Assembly: GCF_002150765.1 (NCBI RefSeq)
Contig: NZ_MUYM01000003.1
Location: 62,001-126,000 of the forward strand
Direction: 5' to 3'
From: Lentzea kentuckyensis
GTDB lineage: Bacteria > Actinomycetota > Actinomycetes > Mycobacteriales > Pseudonocardiaceae
Length of the DNA: 64,000 nucleotides
Shown here one piece after another: positions 55,841 to 64,000 of the stretch. The notes beneath the pieces were generated by a model, which was not told the DNA's origin, ran no database searches, and saw nothing but the letters and a program-made list of their open reading frames with translations. Within the stretch, counting starts at the first letter, position 1. Each line of letters opens with the position of its first letter. The position numbers and the translations under genes are program-made.

Positions 55841-58800
55841 TCACGGCACCACCACCGGGCAGGCGGTGGCGCCGCTCGTCGCGCAGCTGACGCGGCCGAC
55901 GATCGCCGGGCTGATCGGCGAGTTCGCGGCGATGTGGTCGGCCAGCACCTGGTCCATGATGCCCCTGGTGGTCACGCGGCTGGAGAAGTTCGGGTAACCG
56001 TCGCCGCCGTTGGACATGAAGTCGTTCTCCGCCAACGAGTACGTCGCCGCAGCTGTCAGGTCCACCGCCGCGCCGGTGCACGACCCGTCTGCGGCCTGCC
56101 GCACCGCGGACACCACGCGTGACCCGGCGGGAGCCGAGATGTCGTAGGTGAAGCAAAGTCCGGACACCTCGGGGAAGCGGCCATTGGCGCCCGGCATCTG
56201 TGAGACACCGTTCTCCAGCATGCTCTTGAGCTCGGCGCCGTTGACGGTCAGCGTCGTCACGATGTTGCCGAACGGCAGCACACCCAGCACCTGGCCGCGC
56301 GTGATCGGGTACGGCGGCGGGGTGAAGGCCGGGCAGAAGTCGTTCGGGTTGTCCGTCGTCGGGCACGTCAGGTCGGCGCGCAGGCCGCCGGAGTTCGTGA
56401 TGGCGAACTCCACGCCGTACGTGAGCCGCATCGCGTCGGTGACCGTGTTGCCCACCAACGACTCGCATGTGCGCCCCGCGCCGTTGCCGCACGCGTCGGC
56501 GCGCGGGATGACGCGGGTGGCGCTGCCGATCACCGTGCTGAGGACCGGTGCGAGCTGCGCGTTGAGATCGTTGATGCGGCCCTGGATCGCGGGATCGGCG
56601 GTGATACCGATGTCCCACGGCTTGTGGAAGTCCGCGGTCTTGTAGACGACCTGCTTGGAGCGCGTGTCGACGACCAGGCGTACGCGGGTGAACCGGAGAC
56701 CTTTGCTGCGGTTCTCCGTCACCAGCACGCCGTTCGAGCGCGTTGCGGCAACCTGGAAGTCGGTGTGGTCGCCCAGAACGGCGTCCACGTTGGACACGTT
56801 GTCGGCCAGGTTCACCACCGGACCGGTCGGGGAGGTGATCGTGCCCGCCGTCGCGCCGAGGTGGCCGAGTGCCACGATCGCGTTGACACCACGGGACTTC
56901 AGCCGTGCGGCCTCCGCGTTCACGGCGGCTGTCGAGTTGGTCAGCTGGAACGGGGCGATCGCGCCGGGCGCGGTCAGCTCCAGCAGGTCGTCGTTGGAGA
57001 AGCCGACGATGCCGAGCTTGACGCCGCCGAAGGTGTCCACCACGGCCGACGGGGCCCACTCGCGCGGGGTCCTGCCCGCCGAGTCCACGATGTTGGCGGA
57101 GAGGAACCTGTACTGCGCCAACGGGATCAGGGTTTCGCGCAGGTACGCCTGGCCCTTGTCGAAGTTGTGGTTGCCGAGCCCGTCGAAGGTGAAGCCCATG
57201 GCGTTCATCAGCTCGATGGTCGGTTTGTCGCCGAAGAACGCGGAGATCGGCGGGGTCGCGCCCACCGAGTCGCCGCCGGCGACGGTGATCGAGCCGTTGG
57301 TGGCCTCCGCGCGGTACACGTCGAACCACGGCTTCAAGAACGCCGAACCGCCGATGCCGAACATCGGGTCGGCACCGCCCGGAACCGTGTCGGCGGCCTC
57401 GCTCAGCGGCACCAGCTGGCCGTGGTAGTCGCTGATGTTCAGCACGGTCAGCTCTCTCAGCGAGCCGGGCTGCGGCAGCAGCGAGTACAGGACGCGGCCG
57501 CGCGCGTTCAGCGGGCCGGGCACGCCGAGCAGCAGCGCCATGGTCGGTGCCAGGTCGATCGCCCGGACACCGGCCAGCGGGCTCTGCTTGCGGATACCAG
57601 GACCCGATGCGATGAAGACGGCGTGCATGTTCACGCCGTGCGCCAAGTCCACCAGGTCCGGGAGGTAGCCGTGCTGACCGAAGAACTGACTGAACGCGAT
57701 CAGCTGGCCCGGAGTCGCGGCGTCGAACTGGTACGGCGGGCGGGTCACCACGACCACGTCGCCGGAACGTGACGGGTGCAGTGAGTCGGAGCCGTCTACG
57801 TTGCGCAGCTCCTCCTTCTTCATCACCTTCAGCACGACCTGCTTGCCGTTGTGCGTCAGGCCGCTGAAGGCGTTGATGATGTGGGTGCGCACGGCCTCGT
57901 AGTCGGCCGCGGGCACCACGCCGCCCGGATCGCGGCCGGCGAGCGAGATGTAGATCTGTGCGGTCCCACCGGCGTAGCAGGCCTTCGCCTTCGTTGCACC
58001 ACTCGCCGCGGCCCGGCAGTTGCCGGACTGCTCGGCGCCCTGCAAGCCCGCGTCGGCGAGCACCTTGCCCGCGTTGAGCGCGTACCACTGCGGCGCGAAC
58101 CCGTGGTCGCTGGCCGCCATCGTCGTCGGGTTGCCGCCCATCAACGCGCGGGCGTGCGCGAGTTTGGCGTCCGCCTCGTGGTAGGCCGCACGGAGGTAGC
58201 CCTCGCGGATCGACAGACGGTCGTCCTTCACGCCGTCGCCGTTGACGTCGTCGAAGTACGGGTTCGCCGCACCGTCCATGTCGGTCGGGACGGTGAGCCC
58301 GAGGAACTGGTGCGAGAACTCGTCGGTCACCGGGTAGCCGACCTGTGCGAGCTGGGTGTCCGGCTGCAGCGTGCCCAGCACGTACTGAAGCACCGCGTCG
58401 CCGTGGGCCTTCTCCAGGTTCAGCCCCTGCTGGACGTAGGTGTCCTCGTCGATGATCCGCGCCTCCAGCGGCGCGAAGTCCGCGGCCACCGCGGTCGGCA
58501 CGTTCTCGGCGAGGTACTTCTCCAGCCGGTCCTCCCCGGCGCCACCCGCGGGCAGCGCGTTGCACGCCGCCGTGCCGCAGGTGGCGATCAGACGCTCGAC
58601 CGAGGTGAAGTACAGCTTGAACGACGACAGGTCGGACGCGAGGCCGATCAGCTTCGTGTAGAAGCCCGCCGCCTGCCCGGCGCGTGCGCCGATCAGCCCG
58701 TCCGCGCCGCGCAGCTTGACCTCCTTGAAGTCGCCCTGCGTCAACGCCACGGCCTGCGAGGCGTCTTTGCCCGCGTTCGCCGGAGTCATCAGCACGCGGT

Positions 58801-59548
58801 CGTACGCCGCGGCCCCGTCCACGTTCGCGTCGAACACGTAGATGTCGTAGGTCCGCGTCGGGTTCTGCGCCGCGGACGTCGTCACGATGGTCACGCTGGT
58901 CTGCTTCGGCGGTGCCGCGGGATCACCGGCGGGCACGTTCGTCCAGCCGTCGGCCGGGCTGAACGCCGCGACCTGGTACGACAACCCGAACGCCGCCGCG
59001 CCCGCCTGCTCGTCCGGCACCACCGGTGCCGTCAACACGCCGCGCGTGGAGAAGAAGTTGGCGAAGTCCACGGTCGGGCCCGCGATCTTCGCGGCCGCAC
59101 CGCCCACCCAGTCGATCTGCGCGACCTTCTTGCCCGCCCGTTCGGCGCTGGCGGCCAGGGTGTCCGCCTGCAGCACCCCGGTACCGGAGAACGACGTGCG
59201 GTTGCTGAAGTTCGGCTCGCCGGTCCGGTGGAACGTGTTGTTCGTCGAACCGTGTTCACCGGGGTAGGTGCCCGTGGCCATCGTGTACCAGCCAACGCCC
59301 GTGTTGGGCGGGAAAGCCTGGACCATGCCGTTCGCACCCTTGACGCCGTCGGCCATCAACTTCGCGTACGTGGGCATGGCGCCCGCGGCCGCGTACTTGT
59401 CGACCAGATCGGGCCGCATGCCGTCCGAGGCGAAGAACACGGCCCGCGCCGCGGCTCCGACGACGGGCGCCGCCGTGGCGGTGACGGGAGGGGACACGGC
59501 CACCAGCGGAACGACAGAGGCCAGAGCGACTAGGCGGGTGCGGAGCAT
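55841..59548 (-). CDS. secreted type I phosphodiesterase/alkaline phosphatase - 5'-nucleotidase fusion
   Basis: A 1235-aa exported enzyme; signal peptide about residues 1-27, ATG at 59548 behind GAGGGA. The N-terminal half (about 30-640) is an alkaline phosphatase-superfamily phosphodiesterase. It has metal Asp in FASDGMRPD, nucleophile Thr probably in [32 protein letters not shown], an EF-hand-like [10 protein letters not shown] loop and ASDHGFAP. The C-terminal half (about 650-1225) is a UshA-like 5'-nucleotidase with ISDYHG (first Asn of NDxHG replaced by Ser), [34 protein letters not shown] and [10 protein letters not shown]. It likely scavenges phosphate or nucleosides from extracellular nucleotides. 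It is divergent from the YobI-like gene. Cleavage into two enzymes is possible but not evident. Confidence 0.92.
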   Translation of the reverse strand: MLRTRLVALASVVPLVAVSPPVTATAAPVVGAAARAVFFASDGMRPDLVDKYAAAGAMPTYAKLMADGVKGANGMVQAFPPNTGVGWYTMATGTYPGEHGSTNNTFHRTGEPNFSNRTSFSGTGVLQADTLAASAERAGKKVAQIDWVGGAAAKIAGPTVDFANFFSTRGVLTAPVVPDEQAGAAAFGLSYQVAAFSPADGWTNVPAGDPAAPPKQTSVTIVTTSAAQNPTRTYDIYVFDANVDGAAAYDRVLMTPANAGKDASQAVALTQGDFKEVKLRGADGLIGARAGQAAGFYTKLIGLASDLSSFKLYFTSVERLIATCGTAACNALPAGGAGEDRLEKYLAENVPTAVAADFAPLEARIIDEDTYVQQGLNLEKAHGDAVLQYVLGTLQPDTQLAQVGYPVTDEFSHQFLGLTVPTDMDGAANPYFDDVNGDGVKDDRLSIREGYLRAAYHEADAKLAHARALMGGNPTTMAASDHGFAPQWYALNAGKVLADAGLQGAEQSGNCRAAASGATKAKACYAGGTAQIYISLAGRDPGGVVPAADYEAVRTHIINAFSGLTHNGKQVVLKVMKKEELRNVDGSDSLHPSRSGDVVVVTRPPYQFDAATPGQLIAFSQFFGQHGYLPDLVDLAHGVNMHAVFIASGPGIRKQSPLAGVRAIDLAPTMALLLGVPGPLNARGRVLYSLLPQPGSLRELTVLNISDYHGQLVPLSEAADTVPGGADPMFGIGGSAFLKPWFDVYRAEATNGSITVAGGDSVGATPPISAFFGDKPTIELMNAMGFTFDGLGNHNFDKGQAYLRETLIPLAQYRFLSANIVDSAGRTPREWAPSAVVDTFGGVKLGIVGFSNDDLLELTAPGAIAPFQLTNSTAAVNAEAARLKSRGVNAIVALGHLGATAGTITSPTGPVVNLADNVSNVDAVLGDHTDFQVAATRSNGVLVTENRSKGLRFTRVRLVVDTRSKQVVYKTADFHKPWDIGITADPAIQGRINDLNAQLAPVLSTVIGSATRVIPRADACGNGAGRTCESLVGNTVTDAMRLTYGVEFAITNSGGLRADLTCPTTDNPNDFCPAFTPPPYPITRGQVLGVLPFGNIVTTLTVNGAELKSMLENGVSQMPGANGRFPEVSGLCFTYDISAPAGSRVVSAVRQAADGSCTGAAVDLTAAATYSLAENDFMSNGGDGYPNFSSRVTTRGIMDQVLADHIAANSPISPAIVGRVSCATSGATACPVVVP

Positions 59549-59728
59549 GGCAGATCCCTCCAGGTGCCTGCCCCGACCCGCCCAAAGCTTAGGTCCGTTC
59601 GCGCGGTCTCACCTACGGCCGAACGACCCTGTTATCCCCGACAGCAGCACCCCTCAGAGGTGAGGCCAGCTCCGTGATGGCCGGCTGGTTCGGAGGCGAA
59701 GCGCTGAATGTAGGGATCGTCTACAACG

Positions 59729-59767
59729 CAATGGGCCGGATGCTCGATGTGAGCATCCGGCCCATTG
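59729..59767. repeat. 17-bp perfect inverted repeat
   Basis: The left arm starts at 59729 (CAATGGGCCGGATGCTC), with loop GATGT and the exact reverse complement ending at 59767. It has terminator-like strength but lies between divergent genes. A smaller stem, TGTAG-7 nt-CTACA, lies just before it (59709-59725). Confidence 0.85.
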
Positions 59768-59815
59768 GTAGGGATGAAGCAAGTGTCCGAGAAGCGACTT
59801 GCTCTCTATCCCTAC
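59768..59815. repeat. imperfect inverted repeat adjoining the previous hairpin
   Basis: GTAGGGAT, 2 nt, AGCAAGT, 12-nt loop, ACTTGCT, 4 nt, ATCCCTAC: 15 paired bases with a small asymmetric internal loop. It abuts the 17-bp repeat, so the two form a tandem hairpin pair. Confidence 0.75.
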
Positions 59816-59938
59816 GCCTCGACTTCGGCTGAGGACGGTCGTTGACTTGTCCTGTCGTCCCATGATGCGTACGCGGTTTGGGACGGGTCGGCGGGACAGC
59901 CAGAACCTGGCATCTATCAGGGGCAACAACTCTGATTG

Positions 59939-59978
59939 GCGAGTGTGGGACAAGCCGGGAGACCTGTCCCACACTCGC
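59939..59978. repeat. 14-bp perfect inverted repeat
   Basis: GCGAGTGTGGGACA, 12-nt loop, TGTCCCACACTCGC. A third strong hairpin in the same spacer, about 215 bp before the YobI-like gene start. Confidence 0.85.
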
Positions 59979-60194
59979 ACGGCTGGCTGTAGGTTCCGGC
60001 TCTTCAGGCGTCGTCTTGGGCAGGACAGGACATGCTGGTTGGCAACGTGTCGAACTGGTGTTCGTTCGTCCGGCGAGCCGCAGGCAGGATCGAGGCGCGA
60101 CGGAGCACACTGGACGGGTTCAGGTGCTGGTCGACGTCGAGCGTCCACTTTCTACGGACGCCCACGCAGCACCCCGTAGGCGCTGGGGTTCAAC

Positions 60195-63100
60195 ATGGGC
60201 ACTGTTGAGAACGAAGGCCAAGCCGTCGATGCTTCGGCGGCCGGAGTGAGTGCCGAAGCATCGACGCAGGTCGGCAAGCCGCCTCTGATTCCGAGTTCGC
60301 CCACGCTTAAATCTCTGGCCTCTCGCTACGACGAGGAGCAGCACTCCGTTTACCTGAGACACCTACAGGACGCGGTGAAGGAGTCGCGGAATCTCAACAT
60401 CGCGCTCACTGGCCGGTATGGGACGGGCAAATCGAGTGTGCTAGACGAGTTCGAGGCGAAGAATCAGCGTAAGACTATTCGCATCGCGATCTCCACTCTT
60501 GGGCCGACTGCTGATGAAGCGTCGCTCACGAACCAGATCCAGAAAGAACTGGTCAAGCAACTCCTCTACCGAGGGGCTCCGCGGGAGTTTCGCTTCTCGC
60601 GGTTCAACCGTATCGTCCCTCTGTCACGAACCCGAGCAGTCCTTGAAGCGATCGGTGTTGTTGTCTTAGTTGCCGTAGCGCTTGCCCTGCTCGGTTGGCT
60701 GCCAACTGTAGCCGCCGCTGGGTCTAGTCACTATTGGCTGGTTCGGGGCTTGGCAGTGGTTGCTGTCGCTGCTCCCGTAGTGGGCGCTCTTGCGCTGTTG
60801 AGGGTGTTCCTCCATCGCTTCAACATCTCTGATGTCTCGGCGGCTGGAACTGCAGTTAAGTTCGCTCCGCGAGTGTCAGCCTACTTCGACGAGTACGTGG
60901 AAGACATCGTTTACATATTCGATACGGTGGCGCCAAGATATGTTATTTTCGAAGATCTCGATCGTTTCGATGATCCTCACATCTTCGAGGCGCTTCGTGA
61001 GCTTAACACCTTGCTAAACCAGACGCCTGCACGTCGAAAGAAAAACAGGCGCGTCCGGTTCATCTACGCCATCAAGGACAGCTTGTTTGAACGACTGGGA
61101 GAGCTTGGCGAGGATTCGAAAGACGATGCGGTAGCTGCAGAAACCGTGCGGGCCAATCGCACGAAGTTCTTCGACGTTGTCATCCCGATCGTGCCATTTA
61201 TCTCACACCGGAATGCGCGTGAGCTCCTCGACGGGCTGATGAAAGAGGCGGGTATCAATGGCGTGGACCGGCGACTCGTCGCTCTCGTCGCTCGACATGC
61301 AACGGATATGCGGTTGTTGCAGAACATCTGCAACGAGTACCTCGTATTCGCCCAGAGGCTGCTTACCACTACCAAGATCGCTCCCGGTGTAGGCGCAACT
61401 AACCTGTTCGCGCTCGTCGTCTATAAGAACTTTCATCTCAAGGACTTCGAGAACATCGCCCGCCGCGAGAGCAACCTAGACGAGCTGTACGAGCTACGTC
61501 GGAAGCTGGTGCGGACATCTGTCGACAGATGCGAGCAAGAAAAGCGTGATCTCCGCACCAATCCGCGCAGAGGTGTGCGGTTATCATTGACGGCCAAACA
61601 GGCCGGTGCGCAGCTGGTCCGTGCTGCAAAGGTAGTCACCATTGTGACTGGCCAGCCCAAGCGGCAATATCTGTTTATCGTCGGCGGGAATGAGTACACC
61701 CAGGAAGCCGTGACTCTTCGAGGGTTCTGGGCCTCCGTCGCCCAGGTGGGGGAGATTGCGCTCTATGCTCATCCCGAAGGGAACGATGCTGCCAGGCAGC
61801 ATTTGATCACCTTCAATCGTGATCAACTGAACACCATGTTTCCCAACTCGATGAGCAAAGAGCGGTGGGCTGCGCTCGAAGAGGAAGCGATTCAGGAGAC
61901 CTTGGATCAGCTAGATCGCGACATTGCACTCCTCCGCGGCGCGGACTTCAGCGATCTTGTCGAGAATAACCAGTTCACCCTCGAACTGGAATCTGGTCCG
62001 GCGACCTTTCTCACTCTTGTGCACGCCACGCTTAAGTCTAAGCTTGCATGCGCCATGGTCGCGCAAGGGTTCCTAGACAGGAACTTTGCCCTCTATGCCG
62101 CACAGTTCTACGGGGACTTCACCGGTGTTGACGTGGCCAACTTTATCGTGCAGCACGTCGAAACCAATACGATGGATATCGACTATACCTTCAGTGGTAG
62201 TACCGCCATCGCGAACCTCCTCTCGGAAACAGAAGACGACTTCTGTCGCACGGTCAGCGCATACAACATCCAGATTCTCGATTATCTCTTGGAACAGCGC
62301 GATGATCGGGCGGATGATGTGGCAGATACGGTCGCATCGAACTTCGGTGAGCAAGCGAAGTCCTTTTTGAGCGCTTACTTCAACTCGGGCAAGCACCGTT
62401 CACGGTTCGCTGGTCTGCTGGCTAAACGTCCCTGGCGGTTGGTGTTCACGCAGCTGGTTCGCGATACCGAGATCCCTGCGGACATTCGCCCTGAGCTGGT
62501 GAGTGCTGCGCTCCAGGAGGCAGTTAGTAGCCGTGCTTACGACCTGGGGAACGAAGTTATCAAGTTCATCGTCGACAACTACCTCGACATGGACGTGTTC
62601 ACAGCTATGGGCGATGACGCGACCGCGGAGAAGCTCGTCCTGCTGATTAGAGAAGTGAGCACGACGCTCCCGAAGCTAGCGGGCATAACGGACGCTGTTC
62701 GGAAGACGGTTGTCCGCGAGAAGCTGTACGATCTCACCGCAGATAACCTCCGAGCGGCACTTGGGGTAGCTGGCGAAGTAAGCTTCGACAGAACGCGTGA
62801 GAACTCGGACGTCTACGAACTCTGCCTCGATAATCCAGACGCATATCTGACCGCGATGGAGGACGATGGCCCCACTGACTACACCGTCCTCACGGAGCAG
62901 GCGCTCACCGAAGTTCTCAAGCATGCAGCTTCATCCTGGGAACCAGAACAAGTTCGGCGGCTGGTAGCCAGTGCCTCGCCTAGCAGTCGACTTGTGAACC
63001 TCGGCGTGGTGCCTCCCTCCAGCTGGCCGGACCTTGCGGCCCATCACCTCTTCAAAGCCACTGCGGAGAATGTCTGGGCCTACATCGAGAATATCGGAGC

Positions 63101-63890
63101 CATCGATGCAAGTCTTGCCGGCTTGCTCAGACAGTCAGGGCGTATAGACCTTGACGGTGCGCCCGACGAGATAACTAAGCAAGTTGCCGTCAAAGTGCTC
63201 AACGCGCGGGAGGTGATCGCTGAGGCGAGCATTCGGGTTAGCTTGGTCGTGAGCCTGGAACTGAGCGTGTACATCAGTGCCTCGGAGGTTCAGGCTGAAT
63301 CTGGCGATCTCTTGGCGTTGCTGCTTGAACACGACGTGGTGAAAGGCTCGATCGAAGTCTTCACCCAGTTCAGTGCCGCAGGCTGGACGACTCTTGAGCC
63401 GGCGATCGCAAAGTCGAGCGCATTCGTCGAGTTTATGACGCCTGAACTGGTCAGCAGCTTCGTCTCTGAGCTGCTGACCAGCGGTTTGGTGCCAGAGCCG
63501 GTGAAGGACAAAGTCATGAACGGCCTGGCAGAGTACGTCGCGGACGACGACTTTGAGACGCTGTCGGCTGCAGGCAGGCGCGCTCTTGCGGGCAGACAAG
63601 TCCTTCCTGTGGGGCAGGTCAAACGGATCGCCGCCGCTACCGAGGACAAGGATCTCGTGGTTCGGCTACTGCTTTTGTTCTCGCCGCTACCGCCAGCCAT
63701 AGAGATCGTGAATGCTCTGGCCCCGCTCGGCGAGCCATATAGTTTTCTGTCGAGCCACGCGAAGTTGGGTTTTGTAATTTCCGGCGATGAAGCTCACCGG
63801 ACGATCTTCGATCATCTCAAAGCAGCTGGCGTTGTGAGGCTCACGAAGAAGCGCCTCAGGGAAGCGTACAGCGTAAAGATAATTACATAG
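60195..63890 (+). CDS. YobI/KAP-type membrane-inserted P-loop NTPase
   Basis: A 1231-aa protein. The N-terminal NTPase has Walker A G73-RYGTGKSS and Walker B YVIFEDLDRF (residues 249-258). Between them two hydrophobic helices (about 151-175 and 181-205) interrupt the fold, the hallmark of KAP/YobI P-loop NTPases anchored to the inner face of the membrane. A sensor/lid part follows (IVPFISHRNARELLD, DMRLLQNICNEYLVF). The C-terminal 800 residues are helical and charged without a recognised enzyme domain; they may sense a ligand or partner. Such NTPases are linked to phage defence or membrane-associated conflict systems, but the role here is unproven. The gene is visibly less GC-rich than its neighbours and uses TTA codons, suggesting transfer. 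Start ATG at 60195; the ribosome site is weak. Confidence 0.85.
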   Translation: MGTVENEGQAVDASAAGVSAEASTQVGKPPLIPSSPTLKSLASRYDEEQHSVYLRHLQDAVKESRNLNIALTGRYGTGKSSVLDEFEAKNQRKTIRIAISTLGPTADEASLTNQIQKELVKQLLYRGAPREFRFSRFNRIVPLSRTRAVLEAIGVVVLVAVALALLGWLPTVAAAGSSHYWLVRGLAVVAVAAPVVGALALLRVFLHRFNISDVSAAGTAVKFAPRVSAYFDEYVEDIVYIFDTVAPRYVIFEDLDRFDDPHIFEALRELNTLLNQTPARRKKNRRVRFIYAIKDSLFERLGELGEDSKDDAVAAETVRANRTKFFDVVIPIVPFISHRNARELLDGLMKEAGINGVDRRLVALVARHATDMRLLQNICNEYLVFAQRLLTTTKIAPGVGATNLFALVVYKNFHLKDFENIARRESNLDELYELRRKLVRTSVDRCEQEKRDLRTNPRRGVRLSLTAKQAGAQLVRAAKVVTIVTGQPKRQYLFIVGGNEYTQEAVTLRGFWASVAQVGEIALYAHPEGNDAARQHLITFNRDQLNTMFPNSMSKERWAALEEEAIQETLDQLDRDIALLRGADFSDLVENNQFTLELESGPATFLTLVHATLKSKLACAMVAQGFLDRNFALYAAQFYGDFTGVDVANFIVQHVETNTMDIDYTFSGSTAIANLLSETEDDFCRTVSAYNIQILDYLLEQRDDRADDVADTVASNFGEQAKSFLSAYFNSGKHRSRFAGLLAKRPWRLVFTQLVRDTEIPADIRPELVSAALQEAVSSRAYDLGNEVIKFIVDNYLDMDVFTAMGDDATAEKLVLLIREVSTTLPKLAGITDAVRKTVVREKLYDLTADNLRAALGVAGEVSFDRTRENSDVYELCLDNPDAYLTAMEDDGPTDYTVLTEQALTEVLKHAASSWEPEQVRRLVASASPSSRLVNLGVVPPSSWPDLAAHHLFKATAENVWAYIENIGAIDASLAGLLRQSGRIDLDGAPDEITKQVAVKVLNAREVIAEASIRVSLVVSLELSVYISASEVQAESGDLLALLLEHDVVKGSIEVFTQFSAAGWTTLEPAIAKSSAFVEFMTPELVSSFVSELLTSGLVPEPVKDKVMNGLAEYVADDDFETLSAAGRRALAGRQVLPVGQVKRIAAATEDKDLVVRLLLLFSPLPPAIEIVNALAPLGEPYSFLSSHAKLGFVISGDEAHRTIFDHLKAAGVVRLTKKRLREAYSVKIIT

Positions 63891-63919
63891 ATCCACTGAA
63901 GGGTGGGCGGCAGGAACGG

Positions 63920-64000
63920 CTAGTCGTCGGCACGTTGTTTGCTGAGAATCATTTGCGTGAGCACTTCACTCTTCCTTGCTGTAGACGGTTCCAGCGCCGG
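63920..64000 (-). CDS. C-terminal end of an unidentified protein (partial)
   Basis: The minus-strand frame is open from the right edge to TAG at 63920-63922, 27 codons ending VLTQMILSKQRADD. It is convergent with the NTPase gene, 29 bp away. Too short to classify and could be spurious. Confidence 0.25.
   Translation of the reverse strand, partial: PALEPSTARKSEVLTQMILSKQRADD

Larger units (their letters stand above)
59549..60194. other. divergent intergenic region rich in inverted repeats
   Basis: A 646-bp spacer between genes reading outward, so the hairpins inside (see separate entries) cannot serve as their terminators. It should also contain both promoters. Open frames in it lack ribosome sites and recognisable domains. 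It may hide one or two small RNAs, a lost gene, or an insertion scar beside the low-GC NTPase gene. Confidence 0.5.

Noticed and set aside
55634-56122. Plus-strand open frame overlapping the phosphodiesterase 3' end
   Set aside because: Antisense shadow with Arg/Ala-rich composition and no motif.
59799-60179. Plus-strand open frame in the divergent spacer
   Set aside because: Arg/Thr-rich, no domain, no ribosome site, and it spans the strong inverted repeats.
1-64000. CRISPR arrays, tRNA or rRNA genes
   Set aside because: No regularly spaced short repeats, cloverleaf sequences or rRNA motifs were recognised.

Overview
The window is very GC-rich with strong third-position G/C bias, Shine-Dalgarno-led genes and ATGA/GTGA overlaps. 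Giant NRPS genes, AfsR/SARP regulators, RHS toxins and CAP-domain exoproteins point to a filamentous actinomycete, most plausibly a member of the Pseudonocardiaceae (this placement is an inference; no marker gene is present).

About 1-41,150 is one end of a nonribosomal peptide gene cluster. Three NRPS genes are read on the minus strand in the order A (29717-33277), B (5896-29712, 7938 aa) and C (1-5899, cut by the window edge). They are packed with a 4-nt gap (A/B) and an ATGA overlap (B/C). Upstream and co-directional lie an AsnO/VioC-type non-heme iron hydroxylase (33327-34310), a SyrP/TauD-type hydroxylase (34336-35274), two membrane proteins resembling copper-handling CopC/YtkA/FixH proteins (35352-37205) and an AfsR-type SARP (37229-39049). 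A second SARP (39351-41150) is divergent. NRPS A opens with a degenerate adenylation remnant and a carrier protein, so the starter must be loaded in trans. Residues read from the A domains give an asparagine-rich product: starter - Asn - X - Asn - Asn - Gly - Thr-like - Asn - Asn-like - Ser-like - Thr-like - (continues). The AsnO-type enzyme fits beta-hydroxylation of one or more Asn units.

The assembly line is unusual in two ways. Every carrier protein that faces an in-cis, atypical condensation domain (S/P/C/A-H-x-x-T-[DE]-G instead of HHxxxDG) carries GGDS, the signature normally seen before epimerases. The two carriers facing canonical C domains carry GGHS. NRPS B also ends in a dead epimerization domain followed by a fused serine beta-lactamase/PBP-type domain, although NRPS C still follows it. 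No thioesterase, MbtH protein or transporter is in the window.

About 41,366-55,200 is a secreted-protein and polymorphic-toxin region. It holds a small CAP-domain exoprotein with a TTA codon, a bidirectional terminator, a secreted double tachylectin-2 protein, and a divergent 3248-aa RHS/YD-repeat protein. The RHS protein carries a LamG domain, a Hint domain and a C-terminal cytidine-deaminase-fold toxin. A GTGA-overlapping gene after it is the probable immunity protein. A scar at 55,240-55,625 contains fragments of a phospholipase-C-like gene and of a serine recombinase.

About 55,841-64,000 holds a secreted fusion of a type I phosphodiesterase and a 5'-nucleotidase (minus strand), a 646-bp divergent spacer with several strong inverted repeats, and a YobI/KAP-type membrane-inserted P-loop NTPase (plus strand). 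The NTPase gene has visibly lower GC and was probably acquired horizontally. A short convergent reading frame runs off the right end.
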